Source: DATMQA01 sp035566895
GTDB taxonomy: Bacteria > Verrucomicrobiota > Verrucomicrobiia > Limisphaerales > UBA8199
Reading direction: 5' to 3'
NCBI GenBank assembly: GCA_035566895.1
Contig: DATMQA010000058.1
Location: forward strand, 1-36,020
Length of the DNA stretch: 36,020 nt
Below, piece by piece: positions 9,743-18,339 of the stretch (position 1 is its first letter; every line of letters begins with the position of its first letter). Below the pieces are notes generated by a model. The model ran no database searches, was not told the DNA's origin, and saw nothing but the letters and a program-made list of their open reading frames with translations. The position numbers were made by a program, and so were the translations under genes.

Positions 9743-9786
9743 GAGTTAAAGGAACAAGCCGGCTCGCTTAGTGCCTTTTTTAACTC
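9743..9786. terminator. Possible bidirectional terminator between convergent genes
   Basis: GAGTTAAAGG (9743-9752) faces CCTTTTTTAACTC (9774-9786) across a short spacer containing AGCCGGCT. It lies between the convergent unknown gene and HAD gene and ends in a T-run on + and an A-run side on -. The arms include copies of a GAGTTAA/TTAACTC unit also present just outside, so it could equally be one of the short-period repeats. Confidence 0.4.
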
Positions 9787-9799
9787 GTTTCCAACGGAT

Positions 9800-10423
9800 T
9801 TAACTTTTTGTCGGCGCGTGATTCAACAAGCCGAGGCGTTCGATAGCCGCGCGCGATTTCTCGGGTGACTCCTGTAAAATCACCTGCCAGCCCCGGGCCG
9901 CGCCGGCGGCTATGTTTTCCGGCCGGTCGTCCAGGTAAAGGATTTCGCTCCCGTGGTGGCCTGAGAACCGCTCGACCACCTCGTAAAGTTTGGCATCAGG
10001 CTTCATCGCACGATGTTCGTAGGAGAGGATGTAGCCGTCAAAATTGGCGAAAAAAGGGAAGTTGCGGCGAACAGCGCGAATGGCCAGGTCGTTGGTGTTG
10101 GAAAAAATATAAGTAGGGATTCCCTGTTCGCGCAACGCCGTTTGAAGCCTAATCATGGGTTCGATCGGGGAGAAGATGCCGCCAAAGGAGGCGCCGAATT
10201 CCTCGAGGCTGCCGCGAAAGCCGGTGGCTCCGCAGATTTGCTGGTAAAACTCCTCGCTGGTCAACAGCCCCGTTTCATATTGGAGAAAAAGAGGTGAGTG
10301 GCTAATGAACCGGGCGAAGTCTTCCAAGGTGATTTTCGACGAAGCGGCAATCTTGCGCGCGGCGATCGTGTAATCGAAATCCACTAACACTTTGCCAAGG
10401 TCAAAAACAACTGTCTGAACCAT
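9800..10423 (-). CDS. HAD-superfamily phosphatase, YihX-like
   Basis: Encodes 207 residues, the usual size for the family. Motif I is VVFDLGKVLVDFDY, very like the start of E. coli YihX (alpha-D-glucose-1-phosphate phosphatase), with Asp8 as nucleophile. Motif II is YIFSNTND, motif III the lysine of AMKPDAKLYE and motif IV LYLDDRPENI, all in order. The helical cap lies between motifs I and II. The reaction is hydrolysis of a small phosphoester in the cytoplasm; a haloacid-dehalogenase or other phosphatase role is possible. It lies 20 bases downstream of recR on the same strand and may be transcribed with it. Confidence 0.85.
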   Translation of the reverse strand: MVQTVVFDLGKVLVDFDYTIAARKIAASSKITLEDFARFISHSPLFLQYETGLLTSEEFYQQICGATGFRGSLEEFGASFGGIFSPIEPMIRLQTALREQGIPTYIFSNTNDLAIRAVRRNFPFFANFDGYILSYEHRAMKPDAKLYEVVERFSGHHGSEILYLDDRPENIAAGAARGWQVILQESPEKSRAAIERLGLLNHAPTKS

Positions 10424-10443
10424 ACTTCCTAAAGGTTAAATGA

Positions 10444-11049
10444 TTACGGCATCAGCTCTCTTCTCGCTTCCAGCGCGCGGCTGAGGGTGATTTCGTCGGC
10501 GAATTCCAGGCCGGTGCCGGCGGGCAAACCGTGGGCAATACGGGTGAGCCTTAGCCCTGCGCGAGCGAGGCGCTTGGCCAGGTAAAAGCTCGTCGCATCG
10601 CCTTCGACATCCGTGCCCAGGGCGAGGACGATTTCCTTGATTGCTTCCTGGGCAAGCCGTTTTTCCAGGTCCGCAATGCGCAGGTCCTCCGGCTCGACCC
10701 CATTGAGCGGCGAAATCTTTCCGCCCAGGACGTGGTATTTACCGTGAAATGTGCCGGACTTTTCGATGCTGAGGATATCGACCGGCCGCTCGACCACGCA
10801 AACCAGAGTGCCATCCCGCCGCGGGCTGGAGCAGAGGTCGCAGGGAGATTTCTCAGTCAGCGCACCGCAAATGTCGCAGAAACGCACCCGTTCGCGCGCC
10901 TGGAGAATGGTTTCGGCGAGGTGTTTGGCGGCTCCGGACTCGGCCTGAACCAAATACAAAGCAATCCGCTCGGCTGAGCGCGGGCCGATGCCAGGGAGCT
11001 TGCTCAAGGCCCCGGTCAGCAAAGTGATGGGTTCAGGGATGACGGGCAC
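10444..11049 (-). CDS. recR: Recombination mediator protein RecR
   Basis: Encodes 201 residues, the canonical length. RecR works with RecO (and RecF) to load RecA at single-strand gaps. The order of domains is the helix-hairpin-helix (LPGIGPRSAERIALYL), the C4 zinc finger (CDICGALTEKSPCDLC), the Toprim domain (VCVVERPVDILSIE and ALGTDVEGDAT) and the C-terminal helix (AHGLPAGTGLEFADEITL). It follows ybaB and dnaX on the same strand, a widely conserved order. The gap to ybaB contains a heptamer repeat. Confidence 0.97.
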   Translation of the reverse strand: MPVIPEPITLLTGALSKLPGIGPRSAERIALYLVQAESGAAKHLAETILQARERVRFCDICGALTEKSPCDLCSSPRRDGTLVCVVERPVDILSIEKSGTFHGKYHVLGGKISPLNGVEPEDLRIADLEKRLAQEAIKEIVLALGTDVEGDATSFYLAKRLARAGLRLTRIAHGLPAGTGLEFADEITLSRALEARRELMP

Positions 11050-11059
11050 GGGAGAGGGG

Positions 11060-11087
11060 GGCGTGATGCGCGATGCGTGAAACGTGA
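11060..11087. repeat. Four heptamers upstream of recR, inverse of the FadJ-like insert
   Basis: Read on + the units are GGCGTGA, TGCGCGA, TGCGTGA and AACGTGA. On the minus strand this is TCACGTT-TCACGCA-TCGCGCA-TCACGCC, the same family as 3722-3770. They sit 11-38 bases upstream of the recR start codon. Confidence 0.6.
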
Positions 11088-11178
11088 GTTTATCAGTCGC
11101 GTGCTGGCCGGCTCCTGAATCGCATTAAGCTGCTCATCTATTTACTCCATAAATCCACCACTCCATCACGCCATTTTC

Positions 11179-11490
11179 TCAGGTCAGGCCGGGCAGGTTG
11201 AAACCGGCGGTTGCCTTTTGCATTTCGGCGCTGGAGATTTCCTTCGCCTGGCCGAGGGCCTGGTTGGCGGCTGTGAGGAGCATGTCTTCTAGCAGTTGGG
11301 CGTCTGCGGGATTGACGGCCTGAGGATCGATTTTGATGGACGCAATCGTGCCGTCGCATTTGGCGACCACCTTGACGGCGCCGCCGCCGCTGGTGGCTTC
11401 GACCGTACGGTTGGCGAGGTCGTGCTGGATTTGCTCCATCTGCTGCTGCATGCGCGCAGCCTGTTTCATGAGTTTGCCAATGCTGGACAT
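11179..11490 (-). CDS. ybaB: YbaB/EbfC nucleoid-associated protein
   Basis: Encodes 103 residues, as usual. The family binds DNA as a dimer and is nearly always encoded between dnaX and recR, as here. Characteristic parts are the N-terminal helix (GKLMKQAARMQQQMEQIQ), the strand segment VEATSGGGAVKV, ASIKIDPQAV and the C-terminal helix AANQALGQAKEISSAEMQK. It starts 48 bases after the dnaX stop. Confidence 0.95.
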   Translation of the reverse strand: MSSIGKLMKQAARMQQQMEQIQHDLANRTVEATSGGGAVKVVAKCDGTIASIKIDPQAVNPADAQLLEDMLLTAANQALGQAKEISSAEMQKATAGFNLPGLT

Positions 11491-11538
11491 TTTCTAATCA
11501 GGTTAAGGGTTGAAATGTTAGGTGGTTGTCCTCGGCGA

Positions 11539-13308
11539 TCACGCGCGGACCTCGACGATTTGGCCTTTGAAGATTTCCAAGGCCTTCTGGATTAACGGGT
11601 CGTTCTTGAAATCGTCCTTGTTGAACGCAACCGAAGCCAGCTTTTCTTTGGGCGGAGCGGCGGACCTGGCTGGACCGGGTGTCGAGGGCGGTTTGGCTGC
11701 TGGGGGAGCTGCCGGGCTGGGCACTGCGGCCTGCGCGGGCGGAGCCGGACGCGATGCCGGGGCTTCGGCGGTGACGAACTTGATTTGGGCGTGCGGATGG
11801 CCGAGTTCAGCCAGTTTGGTTTGCAGCAAGGTGTGATTGCGCGTGTTATCCACCAGCCCGACGTGATCCTGAAACTCGGGGTCAAAGCCGATGGTGAAGA
11901 CCTTTTTGTCGAACGCGACCGGGTGGGCCTCCAAGAGATAAGTGCGCGTGAAAGGGCTTACTCGGCCAACCGCCTCGACCAGCCTGCTCCAAAGATCCCC
12001 CAGATCGGCTGGTGCCGGGGAGGAGACCGGAGCCGCCGGTTGCTCGTGGAACTCGTTGGTGGCAGGCGGGTGCGCCATACCTGCCTCTGCTCGAAATGGT
12101 TTGGGAGCGGGTGCGCGAGGTGGGGCGGGCGAGGGCGCTGGCATAGTGGTCACGTCTCCGGTCGCTCTGCCTTCGCGCAAGGTCTGAAGCTGCCTCAGCA
12201 CCGTGTCCAGGCTGACGGCGCTCCGGGCTTCAATCGCCTTGAGCAAGGCGACCTCGACCAGGATCTTCTTGGAAGCGGCATCGCGCAGGCGCATCTCGGT
12301 TTCCGCCAGGACCTCCATGATTCTCGTGAGTCCCTCCGTGCTGGCCATTTTGGACTGCTCCGGCAGCGAAGCCTCTTCCGCCTCGGAGACTTCGAGCATC
12401 CCGTGGCCGCCGCCCGAAACCTGAAAAATGAGCAAGTTCCGGAAATGATTCAGCAGGTCGGAAAGCAGGCGGCCCAGGTCTTTCCCGCGATTGGCCAAAT
12501 CGTTCAATTGCAGCAGCGCCTTCTCCACTTCGCCCGATAATACGGCGTGGGAAAGGTCGAGAAGCTGATTTTGGGCGGTCAGCCCAAACATCGAAAGCAC
12601 GTCGGCCTCTTCGATCTTCTCGCCGCAAAAGCTGATAAGCTGGTCGAGGGTGGATTCGGCGTCGCGCATGGCCCCCTCCGCTCCACGTGCGATGGCGTGC
12701 AGGGCCGCCGGGTCTGTCTTCACCTTTTCCTTCTTGGCGATCTCAGCCAGGTGCTTGGAAATCAGCGTGGCCGGAATTCGGCGCAGGTCGAAGCGTTGGC
12801 ACCGGGAGAGAATCGTCGGCAGCACCTTCTCCGGATCGGTCGTGGCGAACATGAATTTCACGTGCTCCGGCGGCTCTTCCAGTGTCTTGAGCAAGGCATT
12901 GAATGCCGCCGTCGAGAGCATGTGCACTTCGTCGATGATATAAACCTTGAACCGGGCACTGGCTGGCGCGTATTTGCAGGTCTCGCGCAACTCGCGGACC
13001 TGTTCGACGCCATTGTTGCTGGCGCCGTCAATTTCGAAAACGTCGAGCGACCGGCCTTCGGTGATTTCCTGGCACCGCGGGTCCTGGTCGTCGAAATCGA
13101 CTTTCGGGCCGTCGGTGCAGTTCAGGCATTTGGCGAAGATGCGGGCGATGGTGGTTTTGCCGGTGCCGCGCGGACCGCAGAAAAGATAGGCGTGGGCGAT
13201 ACGTTTCTGCTCGATGGCGTGGGCCAGGGTTTGGGTGACGTGTTCCTGGCCCACCACATCGCCGAAGCGCTGCGGACGGTATTTGCGGGCGATTACTTGA
13301 TAAGCCAT
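11539..13308 (-). CDS. dnaX: DNA polymerase III subunit gamma/tau
   Basis: Encodes 589 residues. DnaX is the ATPase of the clamp loader and ties the replicase together. Walker A is GPRGTGKTTIARIF, Walker B is VYIIDEVHML, sensor 1 is FATTDPEKVLPTILSRCQRF (the SRC motif is included). The zinc-finger region shows CLNC then a single later Cys (DPRCQE), one fewer than the usual four in this spacing. Domain III ends near residue 370 and is followed by a Pro/Ala-rich linker and a tau-like C-terminal domain. The start at 13308 is fixed by MAYQVIARKYRP, the typical family start. Facing heptamer repeats lie directly upstream, then the SRP RNA gene. I saw no obvious frameshift signal for a short gamma form. 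Confidence 0.97.
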   Translation of the reverse strand: MAYQVIARKYRPQRFGDVVGQEHVTQTLAHAIEQKRIAHAYLFCGPRGTGKTTIARIFAKCLNCTDGPKVDFDDQDPRCQEITEGRSLDVFEIDGASNNGVEQVRELRETCKYAPASARFKVYIIDEVHMLSTAAFNALLKTLEEPPEHVKFMFATTDPEKVLPTILSRCQRFDLRRIPATLISKHLAEIAKKEKVKTDPAALHAIARGAEGAMRDAESTLDQLISFCGEKIEEADVLSMFGLTAQNQLLDLSHAVLSGEVEKALLQLNDLANRGKDLGRLLSDLLNHFRNLLIFQVSGGGHGMLEVSEAEEASLPEQSKMASTEGLTRIMEVLAETEMRLRDAASKKILVEVALLKAIEARSAVSLDTVLRQLQTLREGRATGDVTTMPAPSPAPPRAPAPKPFRAEAGMAHPPATNEFHEQPAAPVSSPAPADLGDLWSRLVEAVGRVSPFTRTYLLEAHPVAFDKKVFTIGFDPEFQDHVGLVDNTRNHTLLQTKLAELGHPHAQIKFVTAEAPASRPAPPAQAAVPSPAAPPAAKPPSTPGPARSAAPPKEKLASVAFNKDDFKNDPLIQKALEIFKGQIVEVRA

Positions 13309-13310
13309 TG

Positions 13311-13399
13311 GATTTGCTATTTGCTATTTGCGATTTACGAGCCGGGACAAGTTGAGGCATGCAGGGCGTCTCGTAAATCCCAAATCGTAAATCGTAAAT
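13311..13399. repeat. Facing heptamer repeats between the SRP RNA gene and dnaX
   Basis: On + four heptamers (GATTTGC, TATTTGC, TATTTGC, GATTTAC; 13311-13338) face four more in inverse (GTAAATC, CCAAATC, GTAAATC, GTAAATT; 13372-13399). The inner 16 bases of each arm (13326-13341, 13370-13385) match at 15 positions, giving a hairpin with a 28-base loop. It starts 2 bases upstream of the dnaX start codon. Confidence 0.75.
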
Positions 13400-13406
13400 T
13401 CAAAAA

Positions 13407-13498
13407 GCCAGGGTGACCACGGCAGACGCAGAGCAAACTACCGTTGCTGCCTTCCGGCCCTGGCGGGGTTCGTAAGTCCACATTCCATGGGCCCTGGC
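13407..13498 (-). ncRNA. ffs: Signal recognition particle RNA (4.5S type)
   Basis: About 92 nucleotides. On the minus strand it runs from GCCAGGG (13498-13492) to CCCTGGC (13413-13407), a perfect 7-bp closing stem followed by TTTTTG as terminator tail. The centre contains CAGGGCCGGAAGGCAGCAA, the conserved SRP domain IV tetraloop region (GGAA loop and AGCA bulge) that binds Ffh. Such RNA guides ribosomes making membrane proteins to the membrane. A weak promoter (TTGAAC at 13534-13529, 17 bases, CACATT at 13511-13506) is placed about right for the 5' end. A position immediately upstream of dnaX is common in bacteria. The exact ends are inferred. Confidence 0.88.
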
Positions 13499-13586
13499 GA
13501 AGCCAAATGTGGAGCAGTTGGTCTCGGGGTTCAAGGAGAAATGGGAGAAATGAATGAATTAAGCAGCCCCACCTCCTCGGGCCAGT

Positions 13587-14585
13587 TCACTTTCCCGCTT
13601 TTCCCCCGAACGGAATATCCACGGATGCCCCCAGCCAAAGTTTCGAGTCGGTATTCCGTCCGTCAAAGGTCTTGCGGGCGTGGAATCCATAACGGATATG
13701 CCGTTTGGTCGTGTAACTGAACCCGGCGTCGAGTGAATCGCTGATTTCCCGGGTGTCACTCTGGTAAACGATGCCGTTAAACGGTGCCTGGTTGCCGATG
13801 AACACAATGTCCTCCCCGGAGGTGGCCTGCAGATGCCGCCAACCCAGGTCCAGTTCCCAGGCTTTGATCTGTTGAAATACGCCCAGCGCCGTGATGTATT
13901 GGTCGTTGCCGTTGGTATGCTCCCAGCGATACAGCAGGTCCCCCCAGACGCCGAACCCTGGCCAGCCGAGGTGTTTGCGGAAAAGAACCGACGGCTCTAT
14001 TGCCGCCCCATGATTGCCGGGGGCGAACGGCAGACGCCGGTCATAGATGCCCGGCGCTATTCCGCCGGCGCGGAACGTCAGCGTCGGCATCCACGGGCAA
14101 TTGGTGTCCATCGCCTCATTGAAGATCTGGTAACGAACGCCGAACGTCACGTCCATCATTCCCGTGGTTTGCGCAATGCCGCCACCGGGATCAAACGAGC
14201 GCCAGCCCACCGTCGTGGCGCCCAGGTTCAAGTCGGCCGCCCACCTCTCTGTGAGGCCGTAATCCAAAGTGAAATAGCCCTGCCGGATGTCGATGCCATA
14301 GCTCTGGCCGTCCGGACTGTGCACTGTGATGTTGACGCGCTGGTTTCCCTGCCAGGCGTAATACGCCTCGGATTGCTCATAAAGAACACCAAAGAGCAAT
14401 TGACCCTGCGTCGGCACGTCGGCCATTTGCGCAAAAGGCCGCCGCGGCTCATTCTCCGACGCCAGCACGGCTGTCGCCAGGCTTCCTGCCATGACCAGGC
14501 CAGCCAATTTCTTAACTGACTGGGACCGAGCCCGTTTGGATCTTTGGGCGCGGTCAACTTTAATGGACGAGACGTTCATCTTCAT
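13587..14585 (-). CDS. Putative outer-membrane beta-barrel protein
   Basis: Encodes 332 residues from ATG 14585; ATG 14579 and an in-frame ATG at 14717 are alternatives. The N-terminus has basic residues then a hydrophobic stretch (KLAGLVMAGSLATAVLAS), a likely signal peptide. The mature part alternates polar and hydrophobic residues with many aromatics (GYFTLDYGLTERWAADLNLG, MDVTFGVRYQIF, WELDLGWRHLQ, LDAGFSYTTKRHIRYGFH) and ends in a strand (LWLGASVDIPFGGKAGK). This is typical of outer-membrane barrels. The last residue is not the usual Phe/Trp. It is not linked to an operon and its function is unknown. Confidence 0.65.
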   Translation of the reverse strand: MKMNVSSIKVDRAQRSKRARSQSVKKLAGLVMAGSLATAVLASENEPRRPFAQMADVPTQGQLLFGVLYEQSEAYYAWQGNQRVNITVHSPDGQSYGIDIRQGYFTLDYGLTERWAADLNLGATTVGWRSFDPGGGIAQTTGMMDVTFGVRYQIFNEAMDTNCPWMPTLTFRAGGIAPGIYDRRLPFAPGNHGAAIEPSVLFRKHLGWPGFGVWGDLLYRWEHTNGNDQYITALGVFQQIKAWELDLGWRHLQATSGEDIVFIGNQAPFNGIVYQSDTREISDSLDAGFSYTTKRHIRYGFHARKTFDGRNTDSKLWLGASVDIPFGGKAGK

Positions 14586-14774
14586 AAAAGCAGTTTCTGA
14601 GCTCGCGCAGAATACTGACGTAGCCACGAGATCATTATTCAACCCCGTGCCTGCAATCGCAGGGCCAGACCCTATGGCAAAGTCAAATCCAAGCGCAAGG
14701 GAGAAATCCGCTTGCAAACGCCTCGGCCCCGTCCAATCCTCGACGCAGCCGATTCCGAACGGTTCTCATTTATT

Positions 14775-16121
14775 ATGAACACGTCACCCCGCGACCCTGG
14801 CAGCACGACCCGCCGTGAATTCCTGAAGACCTCCAGCGCCGCGCTGGCCGGGGCTGCGCTGGCCGGCGCCATCGCCCGCCCTGGTTTTGCTGCCGAGGAC
14901 CACACGCTCAAGCTGGCGTTGGTGGGCTGTGGCGGGCGGGGCAGCGGGGCAGTCGCCCAAGCCTTGTCCACGCAAGGGCCGACCAAACTCTGGGCGGCGG
15001 CTGACGTTTTCGAGCACCGCGTCCAAAGCTGCCTGGGTGCCCTCAAGCCAAACCATGAAAAGCAGTTGGCGGTTCCGCCGGAGCGCCAGTACATCGGGTT
15101 GGACGCCTTTAAGAAGGCGATTGATTCGCTGGACAAAGGCGATGTAGTGCTGCTGGCCACCCCGCCGGCGTTTCGCCCGATTCATTTCGAATACGCTGTC
15201 GCCAAGGGCCTGCACGTATTCATGGAGAAATCCTTCGCCGTTGATGCGCCCGGCATTCGCCGCGTGCTAAAAGCCGGAGAGGCGGCGAGCAAGCAAAACC
15301 TTAAAGTCGCCGGCGGTTTGATGTGCCGCCACTACCTGCCTACCGAGGAGGTTATCGACCAAATCCACGCCGGTGCTATCGGCGAGGTCATTACTGCCTG
15401 GGCCTATCGCATGCATGGCGCCGTCGGCCTCAACCCGCGCCAGCCCGGCATGAACGAGTTGGCGTATCAGATTTCCAATTACAGCAATTTTACTTGGCTC
15501 AACGGCAGCTTCATCGAGGATTGGCTGATTCACAACATCGACGTTTGTTGCTGGGCCAAGGACGGGTGGCCGGTCTCGGTCCAGGGTATGGGCGGACGCC
15601 ACGTGCGCCAGGACCGCGACCAGCTTTTCGACCATTATGCGGCGGAATATACTTTTGCGGACGGCACCCGGATGATGGCGCAGGCTCGCCATATCAATAA
15701 CTGCTGGGACTTATTCGGTGACATCATCCACGGCACCAAAGGCTCGGCGCTCCTTGGCGAAGGCCAGCCCAAGCCGCGCCTTTTCAAAAGCCATCGCCAA
15801 ACCTCCGAGAACCTTCTGTGGACCTACGAGGGGCCGGACTGCGACCAGTATCAACGCGAACACGACCTGCTCTTCGATGCCATTCGCAATGACAAGCCTT
15901 ACAACGAGACGGAACGTTGCGCGAAATCCTGTCTCACGGCGATTATGGGCCGGATGGCGTGCGAATCAGGCAAGCAAATCACTTGGGACGAAGCCCTGGC
16001 CTCCAACCTGGAACTGGCGCCTGGTTTGGAAAAGTTTACTTGGGATTCTAATCCCCCAGCGATGCCGGACGGCAGCGGGAAGTATCCAGTAGCGGTTCCG
16101 GGTCAGACGGCGGGCTGCTAA
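14775..16121 (+). CDS. Tat-exported Gfo/Idh/MocA family oxidoreductase
   Basis: Encodes 448 residues. A Tat signal is clear: TTRREFLKTSSAALAG followed by a hydrophobic run ending PGFAAED. The Rossmann motif for NAD(P) is LALVGCGGRGSGAV, and HVFMEKSFAVDAPG corresponds to the conserved EKP loop (here EKS). The remainder has the expected GGLMCRHYLPTEEVI and AGAIGEVITAWAYR. Family members oxidise or epimerise sugars and sugar acids, and Tat-exported forms are frequent in Verrucomicrobiota and Planctomycetota. ATG 14775 is chosen because it puts the twin arginine 13 residues from the start; the ATG at 14712 would give an unusually long leader. It stands alone, so the substrate is unknown. Confidence 0.9.
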   Translation: MNTSPRDPGSTTRREFLKTSSAALAGAALAGAIARPGFAAEDHTLKLALVGCGGRGSGAVAQALSTQGPTKLWAAADVFEHRVQSCLGALKPNHEKQLAVPPERQYIGLDAFKKAIDSLDKGDVVLLATPPAFRPIHFEYAVAKGLHVFMEKSFAVDAPGIRRVLKAGEAASKQNLKVAGGLMCRHYLPTEEVIDQIHAGAIGEVITAWAYRMHGAVGLNPRQPGMNELAYQISNYSNFTWLNGSFIEDWLIHNIDVCCWAKDGWPVSVQGMGGRHVRQDRDQLFDHYAAEYTFADGTRMMAQARHINNCWDLFGDIIHGTKGSALLGEGQPKPRLFKSHRQTSENLLWTYEGPDCDQYQREHDLLFDAIRNDKPYNETERCAKSCLTAIMGRMACESGKQITWDEALASNLELAPGLEKFTWDSNPPAMPDGSGKYPVAVPGQTAGC

Positions 16122-16222
16122 GTAACTGCAAACCATGCAGAACGGAAGGGGAAAAGTCGTCTTGACACCCCAGCTCAAATCTTGGTGGCCTCCACTGCAT
16201 TAACAACTCGTGAACCGGTTCA

Positions 16223-17398
16223 TCATTTAACCTTTTTAACGTAGTTAACTCTTACAAGCGCCAGTTCCCGCAGTTTCTCATGCCGCCCTTTCTTCGGCTC
16301 CTTTGAGAGCCGTTGGGCAGCCTGATAAAATCTTTCCAAGTCGCCGCCGTTCTGCGCCAGCAGTTGTTCGAACCCGGGGACGAAGTCATAATACGCGGCG
16401 ACAGAGTTGAGGTGCGAATTGTTGATTTCGTGAGCGAACCAGGGATCAAACTCGGTATTGCCACCCCAGTCGGTTTTTAGGACGGCATACTCCTTTTTCA
16501 GCTCCTCCATGACCTGTTGCTTTTGCGCGCGAAGTTTTGCCGGCGGGACATCCTTATTCTTTGTTGTGGCCCTGAGTTTGCCGCCCTCACTTTGCTCGTC
16601 GCCATAGAGAGCAGCCAGTTTGGCGCGTGTGGTCATAACGAGGTGAACGAACTCCGTATTTCGCCGCAGGTGTGCCTCGTATTGGTCCAGCAACGCGGTA
16701 TCGCCTTTGGCCTTGAGGTAACGGCGTGCTCCCTCCTGGCCGACGGTCGTGGCAAAGGCCTCGTTAAAATCGGTGTCGGCGTGGGCGAAAACGCGTTGGT
16801 GGCCAAGTTCGTGGAAGATGATCTCCGCCAAATCGGCGTCCGGCTCGAAGATGAAGGTGTTGAGCACCGGGTCCTTGAACCAGCCAAGAGTCGAATAGGC
16901 CTCCACGCCGCCCACGGAGACGTCGTACCCTTTCTTTCTCAAGTAGCGAGCATAATTCGTGGCGGCAGGCTTGGAAAAGTAGCCGCGATACCCCAGGCTT
17001 CCCACCAGCGGATACCACCAGGTCTTGGGCTGCATGGAAAACTCGGGTGCCGCCTCGACGTTCCAGACCACGAAATCTCGATGCACATCGGCGTAGTTGC
17101 GGTATTGATTATCGACGGGAAGCTTTAGGCTCTTTTGCGCGAAACCGCGCAGGTCCTGGAGCAGTTCCAAACGTCCCTTGAGCTTGGCGGCTGTCTCCGG
17201 ATTGGCCAGGATGTCATCAATCCTTCGCTCATGGGCAAAGATTTGGCATTGGCCTTTGATCGCCTGGGCATAAAAGCTCAACGTGCGGCAGCCGGACAGG
17301 CCCACCACGGCGAGCAAGAGGGCCAAACCGGTGGCCCACCTTCGAAGACGGGTAATTTTTTTCGGGTTGTTCAAAATGCGTTCATCAGATCTCATCAT
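16223..17398 (-). CDS. Lipoprotein zinc aminopeptidase-like protein
   Basis: Encodes 391 residues. A lipoprotein signal is present: hydrophobic GLALLLAVVGLSGC with Cys37. The zinc site is FHELGHQRVF (H196, E197, H200) with the downstream glutamate in FNEAFATTVG (E213), the HExxH plus NE arrangement of gluzincin-like peptidases. The overall pattern (GYRGYFSKPAA, KGYDVSVGGVEAYSTLGWFKDPVLNT broken by variation) is that of the bacterial putative aminopeptidase family PF10023. The protein is probably anchored to a membrane facing the periplasm. It converges on the Gfo/Idh gene and diverges from the response regulator. No physiological substrate can be inferred. Confidence 0.85.
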   Translation of the reverse strand: MMRSDERILNNPKKITRLRRWATGLALLLAVVGLSGCRTLSFYAQAIKGQCQIFAHERRIDDILANPETAAKLKGRLELLQDLRGFAQKSLKLPVDNQYRNYADVHRDFVVWNVEAAPEFSMQPKTWWYPLVGSLGYRGYFSKPAATNYARYLRKKGYDVSVGGVEAYSTLGWFKDPVLNTFIFEPDADLAEIIFHELGHQRVFAHADTDFNEAFATTVGQEGARRYLKAKGDTALLDQYEAHLRRNTEFVHLVMTTRAKLAALYGDEQSEGGKLRATTKNKDVPPAKLRAQKQQVMEELKKEYAVLKTDWGGNTEFDPWFAHEINNSHLNSVAAYYDFVPGFEQLLAQNGGDLERFYQAAQRLSKEPKKGRHEKLRELALVRVNYVKKVK

Positions 17399-17475
17399 TC
17401 CGCCTCAACATGGCGCGGAAAGTGATTAGATTCCAAACGATGCCGGTTGCTCAATTGTTTTTTAATTTTAAAAAG

Positions 17476-17539
17476 TTATTCACATTGGTTTTCGCCTGCC
17501 TGCTGCGCTCTTCAGGCACTCCGCCCGCACTTATTCACA
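17476..17539 (+). promoter_or_regulatory. Two DnaA-box-like motifs in the divergent gap
   Basis: TTATTCACA occurs at 17476-17484 and again at 17531-17539, both on +, each fitting the DnaA box consensus TTATNCACA. The first follows an AT-rich run. The 235-base gap (17399-17633) separates the divergent aminopeptidase and response-regulator genes. Whether DnaA binds here is unknown. Confidence 0.35.
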
Positions 17540-17633
17540 GCTCGTAAATATTTCCTTCTCGACTTCTACTCCCATAGGACGAAGAGTCGTTCACAACCCG
17601 AGGCCCGCCTGGCGCGGTGTGGGAGATTTGACG

Positions 17634-18335
17634 ATGGCAAAAAGTATTAAAGTCCTTATCGCCGAAGATCACGATGTGGTCCGAGAGGGCCTCAAGATTC
17701 TAATCAGCTCCGACCCTGGCATTCAGATCACCGGCGAAGCTCGCAACGGGCAGACGGCAGTGCGCCTCGCCAAAAAGCTCCGGCCCGATGTCGTGCTGAT
17801 GGACCTGGCCATGCCCAAAGGCAACGGTTTGGAGGCGGCCCGCGACATCTGCCGGCTCCTGCCCAATTCCAGGGTCTTGGTGCTCTCGGCCTATCAGGAC
17901 GAGGACACCGTCCAACGTGTCGTCGAAGCGGGCGCCTCCGGTTACATGACCAAGCACTCGGCGGCGGACGAATTGCTCACGGCGATTCGCCAGGTTGGCA
18001 AGGGGAACTCTTACTATAGTCCTAAAATCGCTCGGCGCATGAAAGCACGTCATCAGCTTTCTCTGCGCGCGCGGCGCAACGGCTCGGCTCCCGCCCGCCT
18101 CACCCCGCGAGAGCAAGAAGTGCTGACGCTCATCGCCCAGGGCCAGTGCAGTAAGGAGATTGCCTATAACTTGGAGTTGAGCATTAAGACTATCGAGAAA
18201 CATCGCCAATCCGTTATGGACAAACTCAATATCCATGAGATCGCCGGCTTAACTCGCTACGCCACCGATAGGGGCCTCCTGACCTTGGCTGCACAATTGC
18301 GACCGGTAACGACCAGTGCCCGGGTAAGCACTTGA
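17634..18335 (+). CDS. NarL/FixJ-type response regulator (REC-LuxR)
   Basis: Encodes 233 residues. The receiver domain (1-125) has the acidic pair IAEDHD, the phosphorylated aspartate in VVLMDLAMPKGNG, and the switch lysine in YMTKHS. The output domain (about 155-215) has LTPREQEVLTLIAQGQCSKEI with IKTIEKHRQSVMDKL, a LuxR-type DNA-binding helix-turn-helix. It should control transcription in response to a sensor kinase, but no kinase is adjacent. ATG 17634 is chosen over 17619 because GGGAG lies 9 bases upstream. Possible targets include its own promoter or the sugar transporter next to it. Confidence 0.93.
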   Translation: MAKSIKVLIAEDHDVVREGLKILISSDPGIQITGEARNGQTAVRLAKKLRPDVVLMDLAMPKGNGLEAARDICRLLPNSRVLVLSAYQDEDTVQRVVEAGASGYMTKHSAADELLTAIRQVGKGNSYYSPKIARRMKARHQLSLRARRNGSAPARLTPREQEVLTLIAQGQCSKEIAYNLELSIKTIEKHRQSVMDKLNIHEIAGLTRYATDRGLLTLAAQLRPVTTSARVST

Positions 18336-18339
18336 AGCC

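Noticed and set aside
11539..13308. Programmed frameshift in dnaX for a short gamma product
   Set aside because: I saw no A-rich slippery run with a following hairpin at the expected place.
17399..17633. Possible replication origin because of DnaA-box-like motifs
   Set aside because: Only two boxes, no dnaA, dnaN or clear unwinding element; kept only as a low-interest regulatory finding.
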